Source: Prevotella sp. (GTDB lineage Bacteria > Bacteroidota > Bacteroidia > Bacteroidales > Bacteroidaceae). Taken from it: 51,101 bases of DNA. Both the position numbers and the translations under genes were made by a program. Position 1 is the stretch's first letter; each line of letters begins with the position of its first letter. Where the stretch lies: NCBI GenBank assembly GCA_016901395.1, contig JAEAMQ010000037.1, positions 1 through 51,101 on the forward strand. Direction: 5' to 3'. The notes under the pieces were generated by a model. It was not told where the DNA came from and did no database searches. It was given only the letters and a program-made list of their open reading frames with translations. Positions 25,297 through 32,988 of this stretch are shown here, piece by piece.

Positions 25297-27627
25297 TTAC
25301 TCTGCATCGAAGTTGTTTCCATTCTGTTCAGCACCTTCATTGGGCTGCTGACCATTGTCGTTGTGCTCGAAACGACGGGGACGACGGTCGCCGTAGTTCT
25401 GACGATCACCACGATCCTGGCGGTCGCCACGCTCCTGACGAGGACGACGCTCACCACGATCGGGACGTGGACGACGCTCGCGCTCCACATATCCCTCGGG
25501 CTTTTCGATCAGCACACGGTGCGAAAGCTTGTACTTGCCGGTCTTCGGGTCAATCTCAAGAAGCTTCACCTTGATCTTGTCGCCTTCCTTCAAGCCAGTC
25601 TCTTCCACCGACTCCAGACGCTTCCACTCTATCTCTGAGATGTGGAGCAGGCCTTCCTTGCCAGGCAAGATCTCTACGAAGCAACCGTAAGGCATGATGC
25701 TCTTCACTGTTCCGTCGTACACTTCGCCTACTTCGGGCATAGCCACGATAGCCTTGATCTTATTGAGTGCACACTCGATGCTGTCCTTGTTGGGAGCAGA
25801 AATCTGTACTTTACCCACACCATCAGCCTCGTCGATAGTGATGGTTGCACCGCTATCCTCCTGCATCTGCTGGATAATCTTTCCGCCCGGGCCAATCACG
25901 GCACCGATGAATTCCTTAGGAATCTCGATGGCAACAATGCGTGGAACCTGTGGCTTCATCTCGGCACGAGGCTCAGACATGGTCTTCATCATCTCGCCCA
26001 TGATATGCTCACGGCCAGCCTTGGCCTGCAAAAGGGCCTTCTCCAAAATCTCAAACGACAGACCGTCGCACTTGATATCCATCTGTGTTGCGGTCAGACC
26101 GTCCTTCGTTCCGGTAGTCTTGAAGTCCATATCACCTAAGTGATCCTCGTCTCCCAAGATATCACTCAGGATGGCATACTTATCTTCTCCGGGGTTCTTG
26201 ATGAGTCCCATAGCGATACCTGCAACAGGCTTCTTCATGGGAACACCAGCGTCCATCAGTGCCAATGTGCCTGCGCAGACAGTGGCCATAGACGATGATC
26301 CGTTGGACTCCAGAATCTGGCTTACCAAGCGAACGGTATAGGGGAAGTCGGCAGGAATCTGATCTTTCAGTCCGCGCCAAGCCAGATGGCCGTGTCCAAT
26401 CTCACGACGGCCAACGCCACGCTGTGCCTTTGCCTCACCCGTAGAGAACGGAGGGAAGTTGTAATGGAGCAGGAAACGCTGGTAGCTACGGTCGAGCACG
26501 CCGTCGACGAGCTTCTCATCGAGCTTCGTACCCAGTGTACAGGTAGAGAGACTCATGGTCTCACCACGCTGGAAGAGGGCACTTCCGTGGGGCATGGGCA
26601 GCGGCGACACCTCGCACCAGATGGGGCGAATCTCGGTCGTTGCACGGCCATCGAGACGCAATCCCTCGTCGAGGATGCAGCGACGCATGGCATCACGCAG
26701 CACGTCGTCATAATAACGGGTAGCCTCGGCATGCTTCTCCTCCAGCTCATCGGCTGCAAGATCGGCATGGGCGGCATCATATTTCTCAAGGAAATCAGCA
26801 AGAATCTTGTCGAAAGCATCATGACGGGCGTGCTTCTCCAGAGCCTGACGGTTCACGTCATACACCGGCTTGTAAAGCTCATCCTTAATCTGCTGACGAA
26901 GTTCCTCATCGTTTACCTCATCATCATATTCGCGTTTCTTGTCAGTGCCAAGCTCTTTGGCGAGTTCGTCCTGCAGCTCACACATCGGCTTGATAGCCTC
27001 ATGAGCCACCTTCAGAGCGGCAATCAGATCCTGCTCGGAAACCTCCTTCATCTCACCTTCCACCATCATGATGTTGTCCTTCGTGGCACCTACCATGAGG
27101 TCCATGTCGGCATCAGCCATCTGCTGGAACGTGGGGTTCACGACATACTCACCATTTACGCGTGCCACACGCACCTCGGAAATGGTGTAATCGAATGGAA
27201 TATCAGAGCATGCCATAGCTGCCGAAGCGGCGAAACCGGCCAATGCATCGGGCTGGTCCACGCCATCTGCAGAGAGAAGCATGACTTGCACATAAACTTC
27301 ACAATGATAGTCTGATGGGAAAAGGGGACGAAGAGCACGGTCTACAAGACGTGAAGTAAGAATCTCTTCGTCACTTGCTTTGCCTTCGCGCTTGGTGAAT
27401 CCGCCTGGAAAACGGCCTGCAGCACTGTACTGCTCACGATAATCTACCTGCAAAGGCATGAAATCTGTACCCGGAACTGCCTCTTTAGCTGCACAAACAG
27501 TAGCCAACAACACGGTGTTACCCATACGGAGTACGGCGGCACCGTCGGCCTGCTTTGCAACCTTTCCGGTTTCAATTGAGATGGTTCTGCCATCTGGCAA
27601 CTGAACGGTTTTTGTAATTACGTTCAT
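25297..27627 (-). CDS. pnp: Polyribonucleotide nucleotidyltransferase
   Basis: A 776-residue 3'-5' phosphorolytic exoribonuclease of the RNA degradation machinery. Two RNase PH domains (about 10-140 and 310-545; [11 protein letters not shown] and [15 protein letters not shown] in turn) flank a helical region. A KH domain (near 570; [13 protein letters not shown]) and an S1 domain (about 634-695; [15 protein letters not shown]) follow. The last 65 residues form an Arg/Gly/Asp-rich tail (repeats of RGDRQ and RRPR) beyond the usual length, probably disordered and RNA-binding. It is a single gene with a -7 box 48 bases upstream and a terminator. Confidence 0.97.
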   Translation of the reverse strand: MNVITKTVQLPDGRTISIETGKVAKQADGAAVLRMGNTVLLATVCAAKEAVPGTDFMPLQVDYREQYSAAGRFPGGFTKREGKASDEEILTSRLVDRALRPLFPSDYHCEVYVQVMLLSADGVDQPDALAGFAASAAMACSDIPFDYTISEVRVARVNGEYVVNPTFQQMADADMDLMVGATKDNIMMVEGEMKEVSEQDLIAALKVAHEAIKPMCELQDELAKELGTDKKREYDDEVNDEELRQQIKDELYKPVYDVNRQALEKHARHDAFDKILADFLEKYDAAHADLAADELEEKHAEATRYYDDVLRDAMRRCILDEGLRLDGRATTEIRPIWCEVSPLPMPHGSALFQRGETMSLSTCTLGTKLDEKLVDGVLDRSYQRFLLHYNFPPFSTGEAKAQRGVGRREIGHGHLAWRGLKDQIPADFPYTVRLVSQILESNGSSSMATVCAGTLALMDAGVPMKKPVAGIAMGLIKNPGEDKYAILSDILGDEDHLGDMDFKTTGTKDGLTATQMDIKCDGLSFEILEKALLQAKAGREHIMGEMMKTMSEPRAEMKPQVPRIVAIEIPKEFIGAVIGPGGKIIQQMQEDSGATITIDEADGVGKVQISAPNKDSIECALNKIKAIVAMPEVGEVYDGTVKSIMPYGCFVEILPGKEGLLHISEIEWKRLESVEETGLKEGDKIKVKLLEIDPKTGKYKLSHRVLIEKPEGYVERERRPRPDRGERRPRQERGDRQDRGDRQNYGDRRPRRFEHNDNGQQPNEGAEQNGNNFDAE

Positions 27628-27674
27628 CTAAAAATCTTATTGTTTTGACTTACATCTAATAAAATATAATGCGA

Positions 27675-27682
27675 CAAAGATA
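27675..27682 (-). promoter_or_regulatory. -7 box (TATCTTTG) for pnp
   Basis: Minus-strand TATCTTTG at 27682-27675, about 48 bases before the pnp ATG. A clear -33 box is not seen. It lies back to back with the promoter at 27723-27753. Confidence 0.55.
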
Positions 27683-27722
27683 CCTATTTACAATGAGAAA
27701 TAAGAAGAAAAGGGTATTATTT

Positions 27723-27753
27723 TTTGTTTTTTTGGCGATTTGCATTAACTTTG
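27723..27753 (+). promoter_or_regulatory. Promoter of the thioredoxin-fold lipoprotein gene (TTTG-N19-TAACTTTG)
   Basis: TTTG 27723-27726 and TAACTTTG 27746-27753 match the consensus with 19-bp spacing. It decides the start: ATG 27780 lies downstream, whereas the upstream in-frame ATG 27669 precedes the promoter. Confidence 0.75.
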
Positions 27754-27779
27754 CAACACACAACATAATTCAGATTGAA

Positions 27780-28949
27780 ATGAAGTTACCCAAACTCTTG
27801 ACGGCTGCGACGCTTGTGCTGGCTGCCTTTGCAATCACTTCGTGTACAGGTAAGAAGTTCCACGTTTCCGGAAATATTGCCAATGCCCACGACTCCCTGC
27901 TTTATTTTGAAAACATGAGCCTCAACGGGGCCGTGACCGTAGACTCCGTGAAGCTCGGCGAAGACGGTTCGTTCAGCTTCGACGGCGATGCCCCGAAAAA
28001 CCCGGAGTTTTATCGTCTGCGCATCGACAGGCAAATTATCAACATCGCCATAGACTCCACCGAGACCATTTCCGTCAAGGCTTCCTACCCCACCATGTCG
28101 TCGCAATACGATGTGAAAGGCTCTGAGGAATGCTCCAAAATCAAGGAACTCGCCCTCATGCAGATGAATCTGCAGCTGCAGGTCAATGCCATCATGCAAA
28201 ATCCGAGTGTCAGCTACGCCAAGGAAGCCGACAGTATCCAGACCATTCTGGCCGTGTACAAGGATCAGGTGAAGCGCAACTATATCTTCAAGGAGCCGAT
28301 GAAGGCCTATGCCTACTATGCCCTCTTCCAGACAGTGGGCGTGGGTAATCAGACCGCCCTTATCTTCGATCCCCGCAGCAAGAAGGAGGACGTGCAGGTA
28401 TTTGCCGCCGTCGCCACCAGCTGGGACACCTATTTCCCTGGGTCGGAGCGCGGAAAGAACCTCCACAACATTGCCATCGAGGGTATGAAAAACGTGCGTA
28501 TCATACAAGCTGAGCAAAACCAGACCATCGAAGCAAGCAAGATAACGTCATCGGGTGTCATCGACATCGCCCTGCCCGACAATCAGGGACACATCCGTAA
28601 GCTGACGGATCTGAAGGGTAAGGTGGTATTGCTCGACTTCCATGTCTTTGCCACAAAGTCGAGTACAGCACGTATCATGCAGCTCCGAGAGCTATACAAC
28701 AAGTATCATGCCGCCGGACTGGAGATCTATCAGGTGAGTCTCGACCCCGACGAACACTTCTGGAAGGAGAACGTTGCTGCCCTGCCGTGGATCTCCGTAC
28801 GCGATCCTCAGGGCATGTCATCGCAGGCAGCGGCTCAGTACAACGTGCAGAGCGTGCCGACATATTTCCTCATCGACAAGAACAATGTATTGCAGAAGCG
28901 CGACGCGCAGATACAGAATCTGGATGAGGAGATTAAGAAGATGCTGTAG
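27780..28949 (+). CDS. DUF4369/thioredoxin-fold lipoprotein lacking the CXXC motif
   Basis: A 389-residue lipoprotein from ATG 27780 with lipobox AITSCTG (Cys near 23). An N-terminal DUF4369-type domain (about 26-110; FHVSGNIANAHDSLLYFENM) is followed by a helical middle and a C-terminal TlpA/AhpC-like thioredoxin fold (about 255-389; LPDNQGHIRKLTDLKGKVVLLDFHVF, then VQSVPTYFLID with the cis-Pro). Where redox members have WCGPC, this reads FATKSSTARI with no cysteine, so it is unlikely to be a thiol-disulfide reductase. It may act as a chaperone or binding protein in the periplasm. It is a single gene. Confidence 0.88.
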   Translation: MKLPKLLTAATLVLAAFAITSCTGKKFHVSGNIANAHDSLLYFENMSLNGAVTVDSVKLGEDGSFSFDGDAPKNPEFYRLRIDRQIINIAIDSTETISVKASYPTMSSQYDVKGSEECSKIKELALMQMNLQLQVNAIMQNPSVSYAKEADSIQTILAVYKDQVKRNYIFKEPMKAYAYYALFQTVGVGNQTALIFDPRSKKEDVQVFAAVATSWDTYFPGSERGKNLHNIAIEGMKNVRIIQAEQNQTIEASKITSSGVIDIALPDNQGHIRKLTDLKGKVVLLDFHVFATKSSTARIMQLRELYNKYHAAGLEIYQVSLDPDEHFWKENVAALPWISVRDPQGMSSQAAAQYNVQSVPTYFLIDKNNVLQKRDAQIQNLDEEIKKML

Positions 28950-28963
28950 GCGATCTCACAAAA

Positions 28964-29237
28964 AGCCTCTCCCCCAACCCCTCCCCCCGAAGGGAGGGGA
29001 GGATAATGTCTAAGCGATAGCACTCAACACCCCTTCGCTTAACATGATTATCAATCAACCATAAACCCTTATCATTCACCCCAACCCACTATAATAACCC
29101 CAAAACAATCCTCTAATAACCCTCAAACATCCCTCTAACAACTCCAAAGCACCACTCTACCCCCCCGCAACCAACCCATTATCACCCCCCAAGCATTCTA
29201 CTCCCCTCCCTCCGGGGGAGGGGTCGGGGGAGAGGCT
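28964..29237. repeat. Inverted pair of G/C-rich dispersed repeats bounding a G-poor spacer
   Basis: 28964-29001 (AGCCTCTCCCCCAACCCC...) and 29201-29237 are inverted copies differing at a few bases. Each can also fold on its own (CCCTCCC/GGGAGGG). The roughly 160 bases before the right copy contain very few G on the plus strand. No ORF is credible. Related copies occur around the aroK start (35341-35372, 35539-35577). Confidence 0.75.
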
Positions 29238-29265
29238 GGGGAGATTGTCAAAGAGGCTTTATATC

Positions 29266-29817
29266 ATGCACCCACTCTCAAAATTCCACTATTGTCCGGT
29301 TTGCGGAAGCAAACATTTTGAAGAACAGGACGCCAAGAGTAAGAAATGCGACAACTGCGGCTTCGAATATTATCTGAATCCGAGTGCCGCCAACGTAGCT
29401 TTTATCCTCAACGACAAGCAGAAACTGCTGGTCGTCACGCGCAAGAAGGAGCCGGGCAAGGGAACACTTGACCTGCCAGGAGGCTTTGCCGACATCGGCG
29501 AGACAGCCGAACAGGGTGTCATCCGCGAGGTCAGGGAGGAGACCAACCTCGTGGTAACGCGTGCACAATACCTTTTCAGCTATCCCAATGTGTACATGTA
29601 TGCGGGCTTCGAGGTAAAGACGCTCGACGCGTTCTACCTCTGTGAGGTCGAGAACACGGCCGACATCAGCATCCACGACGATGCCGCCGACTACCAGTGG
29701 CTGTCACTCGACGATATCCATACGGAGCAATTCGGACTCCGTTCGGTGCGCCAAGGACTGATAGACTTCATCAATGGAAGGCGAAGCGAAGATGCTCGTG
29801 TTAGAATAATAGAATAA
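29266..29817 (+). CDS. NUDIX hydrolase with N-terminal zinc ribbon
   Basis: A 183-residue protein from ATG 29266; an in-frame TTG at 29245 is less likely. A zinc ribbon (Cys10, Cys13, Cys29, Cys32; CPVCG and CDNCG) precedes a NUDIX fold with box GGFADIGETAEQGVIREVREE. NUDIX enzymes cleave nucleoside diphosphate linkages. The zinc-ribbon type resembles NADH pyrophosphatase and ADP-ribose hydrolases, but the substrate is not fixed. The last four codons and the stop lie in the left arm of the 37-bp inverted repeat, so the C-terminus (RIIE) may have been altered by that element. Confidence 0.9.
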   Translation: MHPLSKFHYCPVCGSKHFEEQDAKSKKCDNCGFEYYLNPSAANVAFILNDKQKLLVVTRKKEPGKGTLDLPGGFADIGETAEQGVIREVREETNLVVTRAQYLFSYPNVYMYAGFEVKTLDAFYLCEVENTADISIHDDAADYQWLSLDDIHTEQFGLRSVRQGLIDFINGRRSEDARVRIIE

Positions 29818-30062
29818 CAGAATAAAAGAATTAAAGCCAATACTCTGAAGAGTAGATTTAAGAATAAGGGTATAAAAGAATTATAGAATAATAGCCAATA
29901 CTCTGAAAGGTGACAGGAGAATAAGAGAATAATAGAATTAAAGAATAATAGCCAATACTCCGTCTACTCAAAGAGTACAAGCATTAAAGTAAAAGCCATC
30001 ACCGCAAGCACTAAGCTTAAAGTGATGGCTTTAATTCTTTTATTCTGTTATTCTATTATTCT
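29803..30062. repeat. 260-bp element with a 37-bp perfect inverted repeat and internal repeats
   Basis: 29803-29839 and 30026-30062 are perfect 37-bp inverted copies (AGAATAATAGAATAACAG...). Between them AGCCAATACTC recurs at 29835, 29893 and 29950 (57-58 bp period). The left arm overlaps the end of the NUDIX gene. The right arm shares GATGGCTTT with the internal terminator, so the two hairpins exclude each other. Confidence 0.85.
29992..30032. terminator. Bidirectional terminator between the NUDIX gene and ino1
   Basis: A perfect 11-bp stem AAAGCCATCAC/GTGATGGCTTT with a 19-nt loop. T-rich sequence follows on the plus strand (TTTAATTCTTTTATTC) and, more weakly, on the minus strand. It lies between convergent genes. 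Confidence 0.75.
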
Positions 30063-30093
30063 CATCCGTCCGCGAAACCTCGCGGAACGACAA

Positions 30094-31395
30094 TCAGTCT
30101 ATTTCTTCGTCAGCCTCGTAGCCGCCCATCTCGCGGACAGCGTTCTTCAGCATGACGTATTGGTCAAACAGATTGTTCACAGCCTCCTCGCCCTGGGTGT
30201 AGTCGTGCATCGGGCTCTTGAGGAAGAAGCTCAGGAAACGCTGGATGCCGAAGCGTCCGGCACGGGCGGCAAGGTCGCTGAGCAACGTGAGGTCGAGCAA
30301 CAGCGGTGCGGCGAGAATAGAGTCGCGGCAGAGGAAGTTGATCTTGATCTGCATGGGATAGCCCATCCATCCAAAGATGTCGAGATTGTCCCAGCCCTCC
30401 TTATCGTCGTTGCGCGGTGGGTAATAGTTGATGCGCACCTTGTGGTAGATGTTGCCATAGAGGTCGGGCTGATCCTCTTTCTTGAGAATAGTCTCCAGCG
30501 TAGAGAGCTTCGACACCTCCTTGGTGTGGAAGTTGGCGGGCTCGTCGAGCACCAGACCGTCGCGATTTCCGAGGATGTTGGTGGAGAACCAGCCGTTCAG
30601 TCCGAGGTTGCGCACCTTCAGAATCGGGGCAAAACCCGACTTCACCAAGGTCTGACCAGTCTTGAAATCCTTGCCGGCAATCGGCATACGCGCCTTCTCG
30701 GCCAACTGCCACATGGCCGGAATGTCAACCGTAGTGTTGGGCGCACCCATGATAAACGGACATCCCTCGGTCAGTGCGGCATAGGCATAGCACATGCTCG
30801 GGGCTACATGCTGGCGGTCGTCAGCCTTCATCGCCTGTTCCAAAGCATCGATGGTGCCATGGAATTTCTCGTCATAAGGTACATAGATCTCGGTCGAAGC
30901 GGCCCAGATCACCACCACACGGTTCACCCCCGTGCGCTCCTTGAAGTTGGCAATATCAGCTTTCAGTTCCTGCACCATATCCCATCGCGTGGCACACGAC
31001 TTCACGTTGTCGCCGTCAAGACGCTTGGCATAGTTCTTGTCGAAAGCAGCCTTCAGGGGCACTATCTGTTCCAACTCGTCACGTACCGGCTCTATATCCT
31101 TGGCTTTGAGCACCTCAGCATACACTGCAGCCTGATAAGCGTTCTGCGGATACACATCCCATGTACCAAACACAATATCGTCCAACGTGGCCAATGGCAC
31201 GATATCCTTGTAGTGGAGATACTTCTTTTCCGCACCCTTTCCTACACGAATTTTGTCATACTGTGTTACAGAACCCACCGGTTTAGCCAGTCCCTTGCGG
31301 GCCATAAGTACGCCGGTCATAAATGTAGTAGCTACGGCTCCACAGCCCACTACCATGATTCCGAGTTTGCCTTCTGCAGGCTTAACGTTTCCCAT
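30094..31395 (-). CDS. ino1: Inositol-3-phosphate synthase (MIPS/Ino1)
   Basis: A 433-residue NAD-dependent enzyme converting glucose 6-phosphate to myo-inositol 3-phosphate. It has an N-terminal Rossmann motif (GIMVVGCGAVATTFMTGV), VVVIWAASTEIYVPYD, GAPNTTVDIPAM, the catalytic region AGKDFKTGQTLVKS, and LGLNGWFSTNILGNRDG. Bacteroidetes use this product for inositol phospholipids and sphingolipids (BT1526 in B. thetaiotaomicron). The partner genes for phosphatidylinositol assembly are not adjacent here. A -7 box (TAACTTTG) lies 35 bases before the ATG, and it ends at the bidirectional terminator. Confidence 0.95.
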   Translation of the reverse strand: MGNVKPAEGKLGIMVVGCGAVATTFMTGVLMARKGLAKPVGSVTQYDKIRVGKGAEKKYLHYKDIVPLATLDDIVFGTWDVYPQNAYQAAVYAEVLKAKDIEPVRDELEQIVPLKAAFDKNYAKRLDGDNVKSCATRWDMVQELKADIANFKERTGVNRVVVIWAASTEIYVPYDEKFHGTIDALEQAMKADDRQHVAPSMCYAYAALTEGCPFIMGAPNTTVDIPAMWQLAEKARMPIAGKDFKTGQTLVKSGFAPILKVRNLGLNGWFSTNILGNRDGLVLDEPANFHTKEVSKLSTLETILKKEDQPDLYGNIYHKVRINYYPPRNDDKEGWDNLDIFGWMGYPMQIKINFLCRDSILAAPLLLDLTLLSDLAARAGRFGIQRFLSFFLKSPMHDYTQGEEAVNNLFDQYVMLKNAVREMGGYEADEEID

Positions 31396-31429
31396 TTTAC
31401 TCTTATTTAAGTTATTAAGTTCAAAGTGG

Positions 31430-31437
31430 CAAAGTTA
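31430..31437 (-). promoter_or_regulatory. -7 box (TAACTTTG) for ino1
   Basis: Minus-strand TAACTTTG about 35 bases before the ATG. No convincing -33 box. Confidence 0.5.
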
Positions 31438-31577
31438 AACAAACGCAACTAAATGGAAAAGAGATTGTTACAGATTTTAAGAATTATTTAATATTCAACT
31501 TCAAATTAAATACAAAATGGACATAAAAGTTACATAATCTCCTAAATGGGACATTACTCATCCTCAGAAATCAAGCA

Positions 31578-31610
31578 TCCCGATGCTGCTGTTTTCCAGC
31601 AACATCGGGA
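31578..31610 (-). terminator. Hairpin after the DUF417 gene
   Basis: A 14-bp stem with one mismatch (TCCCGATGCTGCTG) and a 5-nt loop, 73 bases after the minus-strand stop at 31683. The T-run is weak. Confidence 0.55.
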
Positions 31611-31682
31611 CAAACCTTGATGGGCGCACTGACATCATCTATCAGTCTCCCATGCTTGTATATTGTCTGTATATCGCAGACC

Positions 31683-32270
31683 TCAGTCGCGACGGCGGGC
31701 AAGGATACGCTGGGCACAGTCGGCACCCACCACAACGGCTCCGGCGAGGATACAGACATCCTTGATGACCAACCGTCCGGCACCGGAAAGCAGCGGAAAT
31801 CCATGTTCAGGACCACCCAGATCGGGCACCCAGCACTCTGGTGTCGTCACCAGAAACGATAATGTTCCAATCGTCATAAGGAATACCAGTCCAGCACCCA
31901 CAAAGCCCACCTTGGGCCACACGATGCCTAAAAGCGTGAGAATGCCAAACGTCATGATGGCAATGCCAAGCCCTTTGGCAAACACATAAGTGCCGTTTGC
32001 CTCGTGCCACTGTTGCTTCTTGACATCCACTTCGCCCTCTTTGAGTTTGTATTCCTTGTATTCGGGCGCATCCTTCGTATAGAAGAAACTCATAAACGGA
32101 CTGTTGGCCACAAACGGCACGATTCCCTCGGCCTCATAATTAAAAAACTTGAGGCCGCCAATCCATACAAAGATGATAAAGATTGCCACCCGAATAAGAT
32201 GAACTCCAAAACCTTTGAGTGATGCCGACAGATGTAATACCCAGTCGACCAATGCCATAACTTGATTCAT
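31683..32270 (-). CDS. DUF417/DoxX-like membrane protein (YkgB/RclC type)
   Basis: A 195-residue inner-membrane protein with four probable helices: LIRVAIFIIFVWIGGLKFF, GLGIAIMTFGILTLLGIVW, VGFVGAGLVFLMTIGTLSFLVT and a last one near 165-185. FVWIGGLKFFNYEAEGIVPFVANSPFMSF and TTPECW..DLGGPEHGFPLLSGAGRLVIKD are DUF417 signatures. E. coli RclC, of this family, is part of the reactive-chlorine response. The function here is unknown. It is a single gene, with a minus-strand -7 box TAAATTTG at 32347-32340. Confidence 0.88.
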   Translation of the reverse strand: MNQVMALVDWVLHLSASLKGFGVHLIRVAIFIIFVWIGGLKFFNYEAEGIVPFVANSPFMSFFYTKDAPEYKEYKLKEGEVDVKKQQWHEANGTYVFAKGLGIAIMTFGILTLLGIVWPKVGFVGAGLVFLMTIGTLSFLVTTPECWVPDLGGPEHGFPLLSGAGRLVIKDVCILAGAVVVGADCAQRILARRRD

Positions 32271-32339
32271 AACTAAATTGATTTTGATTGATGTTGTTAA
32301 ATTTCTAATCAGACATTCTTCTGTCTTGTTCTAATGATG

Positions 32340-32347
32340 CAAATTTA
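32340..32347 (-). promoter_or_regulatory. -7 box (TAAATTTG) for the DUF417 gene
   Basis: Minus-strand TAAATTTG about 70 bases before the ATG. No clear -33 box. Confidence 0.4.
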
Positions 32348-32531
32348 ATGTAATTATTTTAAGTATAAAAATTATTTTCCTTTAGAAATTGGATATATTA
32401 CATTTTTTAACTAAACCTCTTATATATAAAGGTATTACAGACTTGCATCCGGAGGATATTCAACAAAGGAAACCATTTTGTGTTTCTATCCTTCCTATTG
32501 ATTAAACTTGCCATAACTATCATTTCTCATC

Positions 32532-32641
32532 GTATGGCGAACGGAGTACGAACGTACTGCGAACGGAGTACGAGCGTATGGCGAACGGAGTACAAGTGTA
32601 CTGCGAACGGAATACGAGCGTATGGCGAACGAAGTACGCTA
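32532..32641. repeat. 22-bp tandem repeat, five units
   Basis: Units start at 32532, 32554, 32576, 32598 and 32620. They alternate strictly between GTATGGCGAACG and GTACTGCGAACG starts, giving a 44-bp higher-order repeat. The family is that of 10974-11061. It lies in a 688-bp gap (32271-32958) between divergent genes with no other clear feature besides promoters. Confidence 0.85.
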
Positions 32642-32953
32642 TCAAAAGATAGTATTACGGTCAACCCATCCCGCAAACGGCGACAGACTATCCATGAAAG
32701 AGCGCTCGATTCCACACCTCGATACATACACGTTCGCCCCACGACAATCATCCTATGATAACGGCGGCACGCCACATAACAGAATCCAACTTCCCGGAAA
32801 CACACCCCACCACCCGTCTGATGCAGTCCAATTCGACTCAAAGCCCCCTCTCCCGACACCCTAAAACAGAGAAATTGCGCCTTCTTCGGCATGAGGTCTG
32901 TTAAAAAAACTAATTTTATCTCTATATAATAAGGTGTATGCAAAAAGTTTAAT

Positions 32954-32961
32954 TACTTTTG
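32954..32961 (+). promoter_or_regulatory. -7 box (TACTTTTG) for topA
   Basis: TACTTTTG lies 27 bases before ATG 32989. Upstream in-frame codons overlap the box, which fixes the start. Confidence 0.5.
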
Positions 32962-32988
32962 CCAACCATTAAACATTCAAGTGGAAGT

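Noticed and set aside
30022..31410. 462-codon plus-strand frame opposite inositol-phosphate synthase
   Set aside because: Mirror frame. The minus strand encodes a full enzyme with all motifs.
32480..32943. ORFs running through the second 22-bp array
   Set aside because: A 22-bp repeat without stops opens all frames. The peptides are just the repeat translated.
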